A stretch of 64,000 nt of DNA from Aphrocallistes beatrix (GCA_963281255.1 OY725489.1:4836001-4900000), one strand, 5' to 3'; positions 48,756-61,915 are shown, numbered from the stretch's first letter. Notes: a model not told the origin generated them from the sequence alone. Translations and numbers: made by a program.

Positions 48756-49231
48756 CGCTAAGCGGACAAAAGTATTACAACACTTGATTCTTTCCCATAC
48801 AAATAATACTAAATCTGATTTTTTCATGAAGGGCAATACGTTCAAATTCAAAGAGATACTAAAAATCTGATTTCAGATTCGAAATCTACACATTCGAATT
48901 AGTCATAGTTGAACATATCTAATAAATTACTCAACTCAATGAATAATCTTATCAGCCTAAGCCACCATAGGTAATTCATTGCCATCATGTATAGTGGTCA
49001 AATAGGTGTATGTGGCATAAGGTGGCACTGATTGATAATTACAAAAAGTTAGGAATTAATGATTAATTAGAAAAATTAACCTGTATAATTTGAATGCGTA
49101 TTATTCAAATCTGGAATCCGATTAGCTGTATCCCATACCGTTTAGAAGTAACCCTCTTCATGAATATACCCATTTTAGTATTATTTGTATGGGAAAGAAT
49201 CAAGTGTTGAAATACTTTTGTCCGCTTGGTG
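48756..49231 (+). mobile_element. Tc1/mariner-type MITE, copy 1
   Basis: 476 bp. The left end (after TA at 48754) reads GCTAAGCGGACAAAAGTATT; the right end mirrors it (AATACTTTTGTCCGCTTGG, then TGTA). TA target duplications lie on both sides (49232-49233 on the right). The interior shares long stretches with the copy at 55354-55822, in the opposite orientation. No transposase. Confidence 0.88.
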
Positions 49232-49366
49232 TAGAGGACATATTAGATTGTACTTTAATGCCTTAGGCTACTAGACTCTTTCAAGGATGACATTGTGTTT
49301 GTTGCCAACAGGACTCTGCTCCGGTACACAAGGCTAAGGCACCCAGAACTGATTGAGATCTCATGT

Positions 49367-50440
49367 TCAAGACATAATTTTCTCTTTGGAATGACCAACC
49401 TCATCCCCTGATTTAAATCCAATGGACTTTAGTATTTGATCTATTTTGGAAAGCAGAGTCTGTGTTAAATCCCACAGATATTTACAGTCTGTAAAACTTA
49501 TTAGAGATGGAATGCCATCGATTATTCCAAGAAGTGTTGTCTTTCCCGCAGACAATTTTTATAAACTCCTGAGTCTATGTATTAAGGCAAAAGGCGATAT
49601 CTTTGAAGTCTTATATAGATAACCTCAGGAACTATCTGATGAACATATTTAAAAACAATCATTGACATCTATCCATGATTCTGTTCAATATACAACTGTA
49701 TACTAGTTGCAAAACTTATTCCTAACATTTAAGTAAAGACTGTAGGCGTTCATTCTCGGGTCCTGGAACTATCGTGGATTATTAATAATTCGTAATCCAT
49801 TAAAGTTGGACGTGGGGAATGTATTTTTCTAAAAAATCGAAAAGAGATAAAAATTTGTCAGTCGAGACTCGCTTTTTTATTGTATACGTAGCCAAAATCT
49901 CCCTCATAAGCTATCGTTTTTGATACCTTAGCTACATGACGTTTATCTTTTTGATTGGAAATCAATTGTAAAACAAGAGCTGCAGTTGAGATTTCATAAA
50001 CGTCTTCAAATTCTGCAGTTTCTTTGATACATTCAAATTCTTTAGAAAGACGGACTCGTTGTTGCTTCAAGAAATAGTAGTAGGACTCTTTCTATGCTAA
50101 TTTCACTAGCTTCATACAATATACCCTCAGGCACATCAGATAAACCTTGGTCAGCTGGAAGAGAAAGACAGCTCTCTTTCAATCGTATTAAAGAGAGTTC
50201 AGCATTCCTCCATTCTCCATCCAATTCGACAACTGATTTTCCTTCCTTACATTATTCCGAATTCTCTAGAAGAAAGATTGAAATGCATTTGTTTGAGGAT
50301 TATCTAAGCTCATCAAAATGCTTTAATTCACCCATTGCTGCCAGAATACTAAAATCGTATGACTTTAATATCTTGGCCGAATCAATTCTGGTCTTAAGGA
50401 TCTCACTATCGTCTCCCTTTATGAACAAATCTCGAACTTA
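49367..50440 (-). pseudogene. Decayed coding region of unknown origin
   Basis: Minus-strand pieces read like once-coding sequence without low-complexity bias: near 50430-50300 (RDLFIKGDDSEILKTR, SYDFSILAAMGELKHFDEL), 50224-50042 (ELSLIRLKESCLSLPAD, GILYEASEISIERVLLLF), continuing in another frame 50070-49858 (RLSKEFECIKETAEFEDVYE, STAALVLQLISNQKDK) and ending in a stop at 49858. A shorter piece at 49555-49367 may belong to the same or another sequence. At least two breaks separate the first three pieces and no introns are obvious, so a processed pseudogene is possible. I do not recognise the parent. Confidence 0.4.
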
Positions 50441-51499
50441 TGTATGAAGGAATAATTTTAAGAAAATGATATTCCTTTTTGCATGTTATCAGCCATATAT
50501 TCGACATAGCAAAGTGGAACTGGATACTGTAATTTTGCACACTCATTTAAAATACAATAATTTATTATTTGAAATGACCATCCCATTGCATTTGTCTGTG
50601 AAAATATTATTTCAGCTTGTCTTATTGTATCTAAAAAGAATTCAATTTCACAAATTCGTTGTTTTAAAATCAATATAAATTTCAATATCGCCGAACTGCA
50701 AATGAGAATAAATTTTTTTGAGATTTTGAATGCACTTTTCAAATATTTATAAGCTTTAAGTGGATTTAATAATTCAAATTTATTCAAAAACGACCGACGA
50801 AGCAGAAGTAGTCACATTTTTCGGTAGTGCATACATAGTAAGGGCATTGATAATATTTCATGCAACAGCATAGTTCTCGTCACACTCAACTGTGTTGGAA
50901 ACTATCAAATCGCTTTCACTTATTGAGAATATCTGTGGATTTAATTCGCAGTGCTTGCTTAACAACTTATCTAATCTAAGGAACCTAGATTAAATGCCTA
51001 CAGACATTACTTAAAGGAGTCTATGAATGCAAAAAAATGGGTTTATATTATGTCAGAATAAATATGATAAGCAAAATATCTCATTTCGTAATATAGCAAA
51101 ATTCTGATCATCTCTAATTGATTTATTGTTTTGCACCATCGGAAATCTCATGATATGAGATTACCCTCTGAAATTTTCAACCCTAATACATTTAGTAAGC
51201 CACATTTGGGGCTAGACAAAGTCTTCACTTTGTCATCTTTCAATGAAATGGTCTTGTCCGACATATCATCAATTCAAATAGATCCATTCCATTTTGTATA
51301 TCATTTTCATTTTCTAAATAAAATCCATATCCCACAAAATTCTAATTTTTCATTAGCCCTGCTATAAACTATCTTCAAGTGACTAAAACTTGTAGTTCTT
51401 GCTACTAAACTCAATTGAAATAGCCTAAAATATTTTCTTGCCGTATTATATTCCCGTTTAGAGTAGGATCAAGTGAAGGAAGCGCTTGGATCATCATTC

Positions 51500-51790
51500 A
51501 TCTCTGGTAGTACAATTTGCCATCAAAACCACGAGGTCTATGCAAATATTATGTAGCATCATTATCATGTCTTCATAATGCACGCCCTTTCTTGAAATAC
51601 AGCACCTCCTATCCTATAAATGGATTTCCATCGACTTTTCCTGATGCCAAACGTACATTCAATCGTCTCTCCTGTTTTTCAAAATGATTAATTGTACCTC
51701 CTCTCGCCTGGTGTAGCTAGAGAGAAGATTGGAGTTAACAATTTAGGTCGTAGCAGGTAGCCACTGTGGCCTAGAAACCATCCATTTATT
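51500..51790 (-). pseudogene. PIF/Harbinger transposase remnant
   Basis: On the minus strand GWFLGHSGYLLRPKLLTP (near 51785-51730) matches the Harbinger pattern in which GDSGYPL..LLTP is usual. It is followed by ERRYN, then, in shifted frames, RETIECTFGI (the conserved E-containing FG motif) and MLHNICI. Several stops and frame changes make it clearly dead. No ends were identified. Confidence 0.7.
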
Positions 51791-52874
51791 GTTGGTAATT
51801 TATCAAGTATTATTTTTTTATTTATTCCTAATTGTCTCCAAATATAGCATCATAAGCACTCATTTCGCAGCAAAATTAATTAATTTCAAATTGTTGCCAC
51901 AAATGGCTTGTATGTTGATAGAGTGAAAAGACCGTCCAATTGTAAGTATGGAAAAGGTTGAAGTATATTGGTTGGTACTCGATAATGGACTGCTCCTAGA
52001 AATAATAAAATCTCATGATGTATTCTTTTGCAAAAAAAAGCCTGTGACACAAGGCAATACATCTTGGACCTGATGTTTGAGATATGTTATGTTTTGTTGT
52101 CACCACGGATTAACTCGAACGTGTAGCAATAAACTGTAAAACAAAGGCGAATAAGATGATGTTAAATATTGATTGAAAAATGAAGAAATAGGAATTTGAT
52201 AGAAAAGTTCTCCAAGGTTGGAAAAATGATTGAAAGCTATTTCCATCGAAAAATGCCTGCTACCTTTGGACCTTGAACCCATTGCATCACCTTAAATCCC
52301 TCGCTTTCGTTTTGGCAGCTAGGAAAAGCCTCTCTCGACCTCCTTAATTTCCCCTTTATTCTCTTTAGATCATTTCCCGATTGTTGGAGAACTTTCAATC
52401 AAATTTCTTTTTCAACAATTTTCAGATATCCAAAAACTTTTGATCAAATTCTTCTTTCTTCATTCTTCACTTTCGTCCATTTTTCGATCAAATCCCGCTT
52501 TCCCATTTAAATTGGTGTTCATAAACACACATATATTGAAAATTACTATTCGCATGCGAATATGCTTTTATACCATTTGCGAATAATTTACTATTCGCAT
52601 ATGGGAATAATAATTAATTACGAATCAGATTCAAGGAACTATCACACAAAGTAAATTTAGAGACCCTTGGAATGGTTCCAGCGATATATGTATTTCGAAA
52701 TATTTGGACGAGACCTCTGAACTAATATTTCAGTAATGATAACCTTATTGAAATATATATAGTCCACCATTACACAGAGGTCATTTGTAATAAGAAATTC
52801 GACAACGGGATTATTTTTAAGCGGCTGTTATGTACAGGTGATCGCAATATTGATTACCGTAATTGCAGGTTCTA

Positions 52875-53070
52875 CTCAGTAGTGGCGCCAAGAAATTCCC
52901 GACAAGGAGGCCAAGGTCCCATACAGGGCCGGGGAGGGGGGATAAATTAGAGTGTCTTTTCTAAATTTCTTGCATTTCTTTCCTCGACAGATTATTAAAT
53001 TTTCTCTGACGGTGGGCTACCACTCCCCGACTGGTAGGCCTTAATGCCCTAGTGCCATCCCTGGTTCTGC
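52875..53070. repeat. Possible hAT-type MITE
   Basis: GC-rich island in AT-rich sequence, starting CAGTAGTGGCGCCAAGAAAT and ending near GTGCCATCCCTGGTTCTG. The ends are only loosely inverse and no target duplication is clear. Confidence 0.35.
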
Positions 53071-54840
53071 TATATTCCTCTTTGGTTTTGATCATCTAAT
53101 TATTAATTAATTCAAATTTCCCCTTGTTTTGAATCAACAGTTAGCGTCTTACCACATTAAAGATAGTTTTTATGTAAGGCCATTATGTACAATGTAATCT
53201 ATATATTATCGTCATGGATTTCAGTGGAGTTTGACAAGCATTGAGGTGTACCACTTTTACATCATGTGTAATGGCTTCGTTTTCGCACGAGTGATGCACC
53301 ATATCGAAAATGAATAAATTTGGGACCCACCAAGGAATATGCAGTCGGCAGCCATTAATTTGAATACCCGTTAATTGGACTTTCACAAATTCGAACAAAT
53401 ATTACTTTCCCTTGAAAGGTATTATACTATAAATTCCTTTCGATAAATCGTACTTTTAGAATTGTTAACAAATTTTGTCTTTTAATTGTAATGAATTCCA
53501 TATAAATCGATCCGAGATAATTCGAACATCAATATATGGAATTTTATGACATGTCGGATATAGCGACCTTTTTAACCTGCTCAAAAAGAATCGATCCAAA
53601 GTTTACTGTGTAAACACTTTTGTTTCACAATGGATACAATGACCGTAATTGCGTACTAATGTTGGGTTGTATTAAATAAAATTCGGACAGTAGCGAGACA
53701 GCTCCAGGATATGCCGGTTTTGTCTCAAATACGGGACACGTGCCAATAGACCCACGTTTACTGGATTTAATATATCTAGGTGCCAAAACACAATTTATAA
53801 CCCCAAGGTGCGGGACCAGAGAGGGAGAGATTTTCTAAATTTGATGCATTTAATGGATATTATTTTCGAGTACGTATATATTTGCTCAATGTAATTTAAA
53901 GATTCACTATTAGACTTTTCTGCAGTTTCAGAATTAACCAAAATGTGAAAGTGAAGAAACAATATCTAATGTAGTTAATTTGTGAATTATACGTGGATCA
54001 GGAATAAATTTGAAAGTTGAACTAGGAATGTCAACTAAGAATAAGTTAGAAGGGCCTCAAAGTAAAATAAGTCAGAAAATATTATAAAGTAGGAATAAGA
54101 TTGAAAACACCAATGAAAGTCTCAAATTGGTGCTGAAAGTGACATTTTACTCGGAGGGGAGATGGCAAAGATTTTTTTTGCAGTGGAATTTCCATTGACG
54201 TAGGAGGGAGAATGGCATTTTGAATAGAGATAAAATCATAGCATAGAGCAGAGAGGATTTTAATCTTAAGAATGAAAAAACAGGATTTTATGTCTCAATT
54301 TGGAATATTTCTAAATAAATCCTACTTGGCGACCTTTCAAATTTATTTGTACTTTGGAAACATTTTAACTAATTCCTACTTCATATGTTTTCGGACTTAT
54401 TCTGACGACCCAATTACACTCAGAAACCCCTTATTGGAGTGTTGTTGAAAAATTAGTATACTATTCATTCGAGTATACGTATTCATTCCCGGAAGAATAT
54501 ATGCCAGGATCCCATGAGTAATTTCCCTAGGTATCATTTATACTAATTATCAAGTGAGAACAAATCAAAATTTCGTACGCGCGCTTTGCGCACACGCTAA
54601 TGTTTTTACTGAATCTCGTATACTTCGTCTCTGAAATTTGTAACAGCCATTGATTAAGTGTTGTTATGTACTAGAAAGAGTTACTTCTTAGTGTAATATT
54701 ATCAAATCCATAACATTGCAGTATTAGTATGTAAAAGTATCTTCAGGAACTTTGAGCATCTGAGCATTGTCCATTCAATGTATGCCTCGGTGACTTCCCT
54801 AATGCCATTCTGACACACAATAGTATTTAATTGTTGCTTT
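53071..54840. other. AT-rich stretch, nothing recognised
   Basis: No domain-bearing frame or RNA gene. A short GC-rich spot at 54576-54600 (CGTACGCGCGCTTTGCGCAC) may be a scrap of the multi-hairpin repeat family. Confidence 0.5.
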
Positions 54841-55057
54841 ATATCTTTGCGCATAATCGAAGACCTGAAGCATATTAGTATTAGTCCTCCCTCGGCCTGT
54901 AGAGCGAATAGAATTATTATTATTTGTCCTCCCCCAACGCGGCCGTTTGGTGCCTATGAACCCTCAAATGTTATTAATAATATTGCAAAACCCAATGAAG
55001 TTATTGAACAAGGATATAATGAGAATAATCAACAATCATTATCTATGTACTTTCGAC

Positions 55058-55123
55058 GATCATGATCTTCGTACCATAGGATCATGATCTTCATACCTTA
55101 GGATCATGATCTCCACACTCACA
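55058..55123. repeat. 22-bp tandem repeat, three units
   Basis: GATCATGATCTTC-type units start at 55058, 55080 and 55102. Each contains the self-complementary GATCATGATC. Short and probably neutral. Confidence 0.85.
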
Positions 55124-55353
55124 CTTAAAAGGGAGACCGATTATTTAAGAGTGGTCTATGTATATTCCAGGATGACTCTGAAATATTGGTCCGGGGGTCC
55201 ACATATTTCGAATTGTATGAACCGGGGTATACCATTCCAGAGGCGAATGGGGATTGGTAGGCCCTTAAAGTTAGGACTCATTATTTGTAGGGCCATTTTA
55301 GACGAATCGTAGCATGGCTGATAGAAGATAATAGCCTGAATCATAGCCTTCTA

Positions 55354-55822
55354 CACCAAGAGGACAAAAGTATTTGAACACTCCATTGTTTCACATAGAA
55401 ATTAACTAAAATTGATATATTCATGAAAGCAGCACTTCTAAATGGTCTGGGATGCAGCCAATCGGATTCCAGATTCGACTGATGCACATTATAGTTAGTC
55501 ACAGCTGAAATTTTCTAATCAAACGTCCATGCCTAACCTTTTATAATTATCGATCAGTGCCACCTTGTGCCACATACTCCCATTTTAACCACTATATATG
55601 ATGGCAAGTAATTACCTATTGTGGCTCGGGCTGATGAGATTATTCATTGAGTTGAGTAATTTATGAGATATATTCAACTATGACTAATTCGAATGTGTAG
55701 ATTTTGAATCTGACTTTTAGTATCTCTTAGAATTTGAACATATTTCCCTACATGAAAATATTTAATTAAGTACTATTTGTATGGGGAAGAATCAAGTGTT
55801 CAAATACTTTGTCCGTTTGGTG
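55354..55822 (-). mobile_element. Tc1/mariner-type MITE, copy 2 (inverted relative to copy 1)
   Basis: 469 bp, ends CACCAAGAGGACAAAAGTAT and ACTTTGTCCGTTTGGTG, with TA at 55352-55353 and 55823-55824. The interior includes GATCAGTGCCACCTTGTGCC, matching copy 1 in reverse. Its right end directly abuts the palindrome starting at 55825. Confidence 0.88.
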
Positions 55823-55824
55823 TA

Positions 55825-56866
55825 TATACAAAGCCATTTCTTTGACCGATTTGCACCCGTACCAGGGATAAGATAAAGTCGAAATGATAATCAGTATTAA
55901 GGTAAATGTTCATTATTTGTCAAAAGAATATATTAATACCGTATATAAACATAATATCAAGGTGCCCATATCCGTTGTCAGAATTAAGATTAGTCCTCAT
56001 ACTATTACGCAGTAGCTATATTTGGGACAAATTCTACTGAGTTCTGGCCTGTTTCAAACACACTCTTAAGCATTATTAGTGTATGATTTTCACACAGAAC
56101 CAAGTTTAGGACCAGTTAATGAGAAAATTATTGAAATTTTCAATGGAATGTTAGTACATTCCGGCGTTGCTAAGGATATCCATTTTCATCAATTAAGGCT
56201 TTATCTTAAAAGTATAGCAGTTATACAATCAAATTTGATCTAATGCAATGAGAAACACCCTACTTCTCATTAGCTGACAATACAATTTGTTCTTCGAAAT
56301 TCGGTGGTTTTCGAATTATTAGACAATTTACAAAATGTTACGATTGTCCAATAACTCGAAAACAATCGAATTTACAAGTACAAATTGTATTGTCAGTTAA
56401 TGAGAAGTTGGGTGTTTCCTATTATATTCGATCAAATTTGATTGTCTAACTGCTATACTTTTCAAGATATTGCCTTAATTGATGAGAATGGATTACCTTA
56501 CCAACAACGCTGGAATGTCCTTGCACTCAATTGAAAATTTCAATAATTTTATTAACCTATTAACTTCCCTGAACTTGGTTCTGTATGAAAATCATACACA
56601 AATAATGCTTAAAAGTGTTCCTTAAAACAGGCCAGAAAATCAGTATAATTTGTCCCAAATATAGCTATTGCGCAGTAGTTTGATGACTAATCTTAATTTT
56701 GACATCGGAGATAAGCAGCTTGATATCATCATGTTTATATATGTTATTAATATATTCTTTAGACCTATAATGCATATTTCTCGAGATTTACTTTAGTACT
56801 GATTATCGATATCAACTTTATCTTATCCCGGGTTAAAACCAGTGAAATAACCTTGTATATAGAAAT
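55825..56866. repeat. 1-kb imperfect palindrome (foldback element)
   Basis: Left arm 55825 to about 56325, right arm about 56345 to 56866, centre near 56335. Matching pairs are GACAATACAATTTGT (56277) with ACAAATTGTATTGTC, TTTGGGACAAATTCTACTGA (56022) with its inverse near 56665, and GGGATAAGATAAAGT with ACTTTATCTTATCCC at the outer ends. No protein is encoded. Confidence 0.88.
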
Positions 56867-57032
56867 CATTGCCTGAATTCAACTAATTAATGGTAAGGCC
56901 ATGGCCCTACCAACCCTACTTCAGCCTACGCTTATGCATTCTATCAGAGTCCTCATTTTTTGTGAGAATTACTTGAATCTGATTCTTAATTATATCTTAT
57001 TCGTATGCAAATAGTAACTTTTTCGCATGCAA

Positions 57033-57108
57033 ATAGTTGTTTTAATACTTCCAAACACAACCAAATTACAAGCCTTTTAATCTGGTTGTGTTTGGAAGTA
57101 ATGAAAAC
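57033..57108. repeat. Short hairpin, arms about 27 bp
   Basis: ACTTCCAAACACAACC and GGTTGTGTTTGGAAGT face each other across about 20 bp, with flanking GTTGTTTT/AAAACAAC continuing the match. Not at a gene end that I can identify. Confidence 0.75.
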
Positions 57109-57787
57109 AACGTTTTTGCGATTTTTTTAATGAACAAAGACTATGATTTTATTTAATAATTATAATGAGAAGTATCTCTATTAATTAATTATATTGGCAA
57201 GATCATGGAATTACTGTCATTAAAACGGAGTTTGCGTCGTTTTATTCATATTATCTATTAATTATGATAATATTTCACTGAAACTAGGGTTTTTCTCACA
57301 TTTTTGTCCTTAATGTGGATCGAAACTAAATTCTCCATAATATCAATTAATAATCCCCAAATATTCCATTTTAAAATATTATTTCTTGTTATTAATGAAA
57401 TAGTAAATCATATTTCGCACTATAAAGATAGCATCTAATTCGATTGCAGGGTCGTAGAACTATAAACGTATAAAATTTAATTGCTAATTTTGCTAATACT
57501 CTACCTACTTTCAAACACATAATACCAGGATTTATTTAAAACGAGTTGAAGTTTTAGATTTCTTGTGAATATATTAATACCCTTGTTTAACTTTATTAAG
57601 ATATCATACTGGTCGAATTCATTTTATTCCGAAATATATGTTTTCTTTTCTATTAAGTTTCATATTCCACTGTAACACACACGTAGGGCGTCAAATATAT
57701 AATCCTTGCAGTTTGTAGCAGTTTACCAAATCTTCAAGCATTGACTGTGTTATTATTTAGAAAACTTTTATCCCTTTTATTATTTAG

Positions 57788-60567
57788 ATTCACAATTTCT
57801 GAAATCGAGAGTCTTATGTCAGGTCTGCCAGCAGTATAAACATTATAATAAATATAAAAGACATCTTCTCTTACATAAAAAACGTGGACAGATTTCTTCT
57901 GATGAAATTGGAATATTTTTATTTCAAACAAAATGTTCACGTTTTGATTCTAGAGACCGTCCTAATTCTATTAAAACTGGCAGCAGGTGCTATGTTAGAA
58001 GTAACGATGAATTATGTTCTAGAATTGTTTTAGATTTGCATTCACATTTAACACGTATACATGGACTTAGTCCAACCGACCAGATATATATACAGGCCTT
58101 CAAGGACGTCTCCACTCATGAAAAATATGTCTCTTTCAACAGAGATATCCCTAGGAGTAATCCTATGTTTGACTTTAGAAATGATAAACCTTACCTTACC
58201 CCAAAACTAGTCAACGCGCTGCATACTAACTTAGTACCAGAGAAAAATTTAGAAGATTGTTTTGAGGATGATGTCTACGAATTTCCAACATTTGATGACA
58301 GTAACGTTGCTAACACCAAAATATTTATTCCTCCACGAACAAATGAAGTAATTTCAGAAGATTTTGTCAATGCCATTACTCAATTCCGTGAGCATTTATG
58401 GACTGTTTCTGGAGGGTTCCGCTCAGATGCATTTTCTCAAAAGGATTTTCGAAACATAATACATTTTCTTAATAATGTGGGCGAGGATTCAATTTTTCGT
58501 GCTAAAGACATCAATTCTTATCTTTCTTTACAACTAAAATGTCGGAGTTCACCTTCAACATTATCGTCTAGGGTTTTGTCTTTATCACGATTTATAGACT
58601 ACCTGAAGGTCAATGATGCTAAATTCTTGCCCAATGAAGGGGAACTGCAGAAACTCACTTCCATGCTCACTGGAGTAAAGATTTCTCTGAACAAACTTGT
58701 GAAAAAGAGACAGCGTGTAGTAATGCAAAAAAATAGAGAAACGTATGGTGGTACAATCCAAGTTCTGAAGGAATGGCGAGACAAGCGTAAACGCCTCGAT
58801 TATTCGTCTCTGTTCGGAAGGTATGCGAGAGATGATACAATTAACCTAACTCGACCTGACTATGTGAAAATGAGAAATTTTCTCATCGCTGAATTGATCA
58901 TACCTAATGGGCAACGCCCAGGAGTCATCTCTGGTGTTACCATAGGGGAAATGCATGACGCCAAAAAGAATATCACTGATTGCTACCATAAACTCATGGT
59001 CTCATGCCATAAAACAGGATATCTACAATGTGCAGTTCTCTTCATCTATCCTGAAATTTATGGGTTTTTTGAAATTTTCGTAACAACCATCCTCAGTAAA
59101 CTACCATCTTACATAAGTTCTGATACCCTCCTCAATAATAAGTCTCAGGTTTTTCAAACCTTTAATGGCGATCCCATTCCTTCTTCTAGAATCACACCCA
59201 TTTTAAGAAAATTTCTTTCCGAGATGTCTATAAACTTTGTCGGCACGATAACTGATTTACGTAAAGCTGCTGCTACGTTGACGGGGAAATATAATCCCGA
59301 GTTGCACGATCTAATGGCACTTTTTATGTGTCACTCTAGAGTGGCCCATGACAAATATTATCGAGTAAATATTGGGCACGATGGTTTAGTTGATGCTTTT
59401 AAAAGTCTAGAAAATTTTCAATGTTCCTCACGCTGTACTAGTCCTAAGATATTTAACAAGACAATTGAAATCCCTACAGATGATGAAAGTACAACACTGT
59501 CTCAGATCGATAAAAATAGATTATTTTCTAGTTCCTCCAGAAATCATTCTCCTGTCCAACTAACCGAAAAAAATTCACCTGATGAATTGAATTTTTATGA
59601 TGAATTTTCTACTAATAATGAATGTACTTCACACTGTACTACCTCTGAATTCTCTAACCAATCAATTGTTGGAGTTGAAGAAATTATAACATCGAATCAG
59701 GTCCGAAACAATATAATATTTCCTAGTTCCTCCACACATTCACCACCGATTCAGTTTAGCAATATTGAGTGTGCTAATGAATTGAGTAATCTTCCATCCA
59801 ATTCTAATTCCTTAATTGAACAAACTGACTCAAGGAGTATAGCATCCAGAGGATCCACAAGCAATTGTATTGGAAACGAATACTTTCCCAGGAGCATTTC
59901 ACCAATAACGTCAGCCTCAAATAAAATTGTGTTAAGGGATTTCCATATCCCTTTGATCGATGTGGTATCTCATCGCAAGAAAGATATAGCAGCAATGAAA
60001 CCTTCCCAAGTAAAGAATTCCTTTTTTAGTATTCGTAACGAAAATATATTTTTAGATGCATTTTCGGATATTATTAATAAAATTAGACATAAATTTCCCA
60101 TTACTAGAAGAGAAATTCTGGATACTGCTCTTACAAGTTCATTATTTTCACCGCATCTCAGAATTTTGAATAATCTTTTTTGTAAAACTGATGTAGAAAA
60201 GAGGATAGTGAATAAAGTTCGATATATTGGATCAAAGCTGTCAAAAAAGGAACATTTGTCTCAATCATCCTCACAGATACTATTAAATGTTTCTACTAAG
60301 ACAAAAGAATATATTTCTCACAAAAAACGTAATAAAAGTATTTTTTTCCTACGAAAAGACGAGTTATTATTTCGTCATATTTTTTCTGATTTAATTTCTC
60401 GGGTGACTAACCACCAAAGAGTATACAAACATGAAATCCTCAAAAGGATAGAAGATATGAGATTTAACGATGTATTGACAAGGTTGAAAGAAGTATATTC
60501 ATTTGATGTTTACCCAAAACTTCTTGCTAAAGTCCGTACTGTCGGCATTTCAAAGCGAATTTTATGA
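57788..60567 (+). CDS. Tyrosine recombinase-like protein (Crypton-type), last exon
   Basis: The frame is open from 57745 to the stop at 60567 and has no ATG near its beginning. A splice acceptor (CCCTTTTATTATTTAG, ending 57787) suggests one or more upstream exons that I could not find. Near the start is a C2H2-like finger (CQVC..HLLLH, 57817-57876) and then HSHLTRIHG. The recombinase core shows the tyrosine-recombinase signature: NGQRPG (Arg) near 58913-58930, CHKTG (Lys) near 59003-59017, DLRKAAAT (second Arg) near 59254-59277, then MCHS and DKYYR (His and nucleophile Tyr) near 59326-59367. A Ser/Asn-rich linker follows. The C-terminus holds two related segments of about 70 residues, both with FSD(I/L)I and KVR(Y/T)(I/V)G. 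No stop interrupts this exon. A Crypton transposon or a domesticated relative are both possible. Confidence 0.75.
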
Positions 60568-60682
60568 TTTTTTATACGATTAATATGCAAGTATATTTGC
60601 CTAATTATTAATAATAATTCTTTTCCATCATCAGTAATATTAATACTGATCTATTTTTGATCATTATAAATTTCTGTAATTA

Positions 60683-60763
60683 CAAGCGGGCTTCGTTTGC
60701 TTTCGCTACGCGGCTTGTAGACACTTTGTGTCTGCGGAGGCTCCCTTTGGACGCCTGGGACCC
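60683..60763 (+). repeat. GC-rich multi-hairpin dispersed repeat
   Basis: ACAAGCGGGCTTCGTTTGC, then GACACTTTGTGTCTGC, then a GCTCCCTTTGGACGC stem. It lies about 115 bp after the stop of the tyrosine-recombinase gene. Confidence 0.65.
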
Positions 60764-61837
60764 CTTTGATAAAAAAGGTTTTGCATTGTATATCGCACAA
60801 TAGTAGAAAAGCTCACAACATATCAGAATTTAAAAAATTTTAAAAGCCGACAATGAGGTCATTATCAATGCTGGTAGGTATTTTCAACATAATTAACTCT
60901 TTTTACATAAGATACTAATGTAGGATTGTTGTTATGGGTCCATGCATCAATATTAATCTCTCTATCACTCATATTTACAAATAAAAATTATGGAATTTAC
61001 AGCTTTTGGTGACCAAAATGAATTTCCAATCTGATCATTTAATGACCTTAAAAGATATGCAGACTCCCTAACCCGTCCCTATCAAATAGGTTGCTTAACC
61101 CAGAGTTAATTTAGTGTTATTAAATTAATTAACAAATAGGTTCATAGTTTATTAATTTGTCTTTTCATGATTACAGTCGATTGGTTGAAATAATATAGAA
61201 ATAAACACATGAATATTAATGCTCAAATAAGATGTCCATAGAACATCTGGTGTATTGATTTTGCGAGTTGGTCTCATCTGTTTCATCACTGCAGTAATCG
61301 AGTAGATCCATCTGTTTCACCACTTCAGTAATCGATTATGTACATGTCATTATAATAATTACCCCAGTATTCAAAATATCTATTGGATCATGTAAAATTG
61401 TATCGCTTTAAATTAAAGTATTTAAATATTATTGAAATGTTACTTGAATACTCCCTGAACTTATTAAAATCATCAACTGTACCATTTATATTATGCAAAA
61501 CTATTGAAAACATTAGTATAAATGTCAATATAGACAACGAAAGAGACATAAGCTCACTTAACTTCTTGTCAATCTTTCTTAAATTCATGTCTTCATCAAT
61601 CAATACTGAAAAATAATGAAAAGACTTATTTTCACGATTTGAAAATTAAGCTTACCTAATTATATTTTGAATTCTAAATTTATTTCGGTAAATTGTGGTA
61701 CTGATTTTCCCTAAAGTATATGTTTTGTATAATATACCTGAATTCACTATATAAAGGTTATAATTATTATACAAAAACTTGCTGCTATATAATGCCTTCA
61801 AGCAATTTTATTTTATGAAGTTGATTCCGATCTCTGC
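60764..61837. other. AT-rich stretch, nothing firm
   Basis: A partial repeat CATCTGTTTCA(T/C)CACT occurs twice near 61276 and 61309. Both strands have a short open frame at about 61383-61616, neither recognisable. Confidence 0.4.
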
Positions 61838-61915
61838 ACCTTTTCCCCTTTCTTTTCCTCCTCTTTTTCTTATATTATCCTCTTTTCTTTCCTTATCTCC
61901 TTCAGGCTTATCATT
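61838..61915 (+). repeat. Polypyrimidine tract
   Basis: About 75 bases almost wholly C and T (CTTTTCCCCTTTCTTTTCC and onward). Low-complexity sequence. Confidence 0.8.

Noticed and set aside
52545-52560. TTCGCATGCGAA as a further NRF1-type site
   Set aside because: It lacks the GCGCAYGCGC core and belongs to a different repeat.
58036-58038. TTG at 58036 as the start of the recombinase
   Set aside because: The frame is open well upstream and includes a zinc-finger-like segment; an upstream exon is likelier than a TTG start in an animal.
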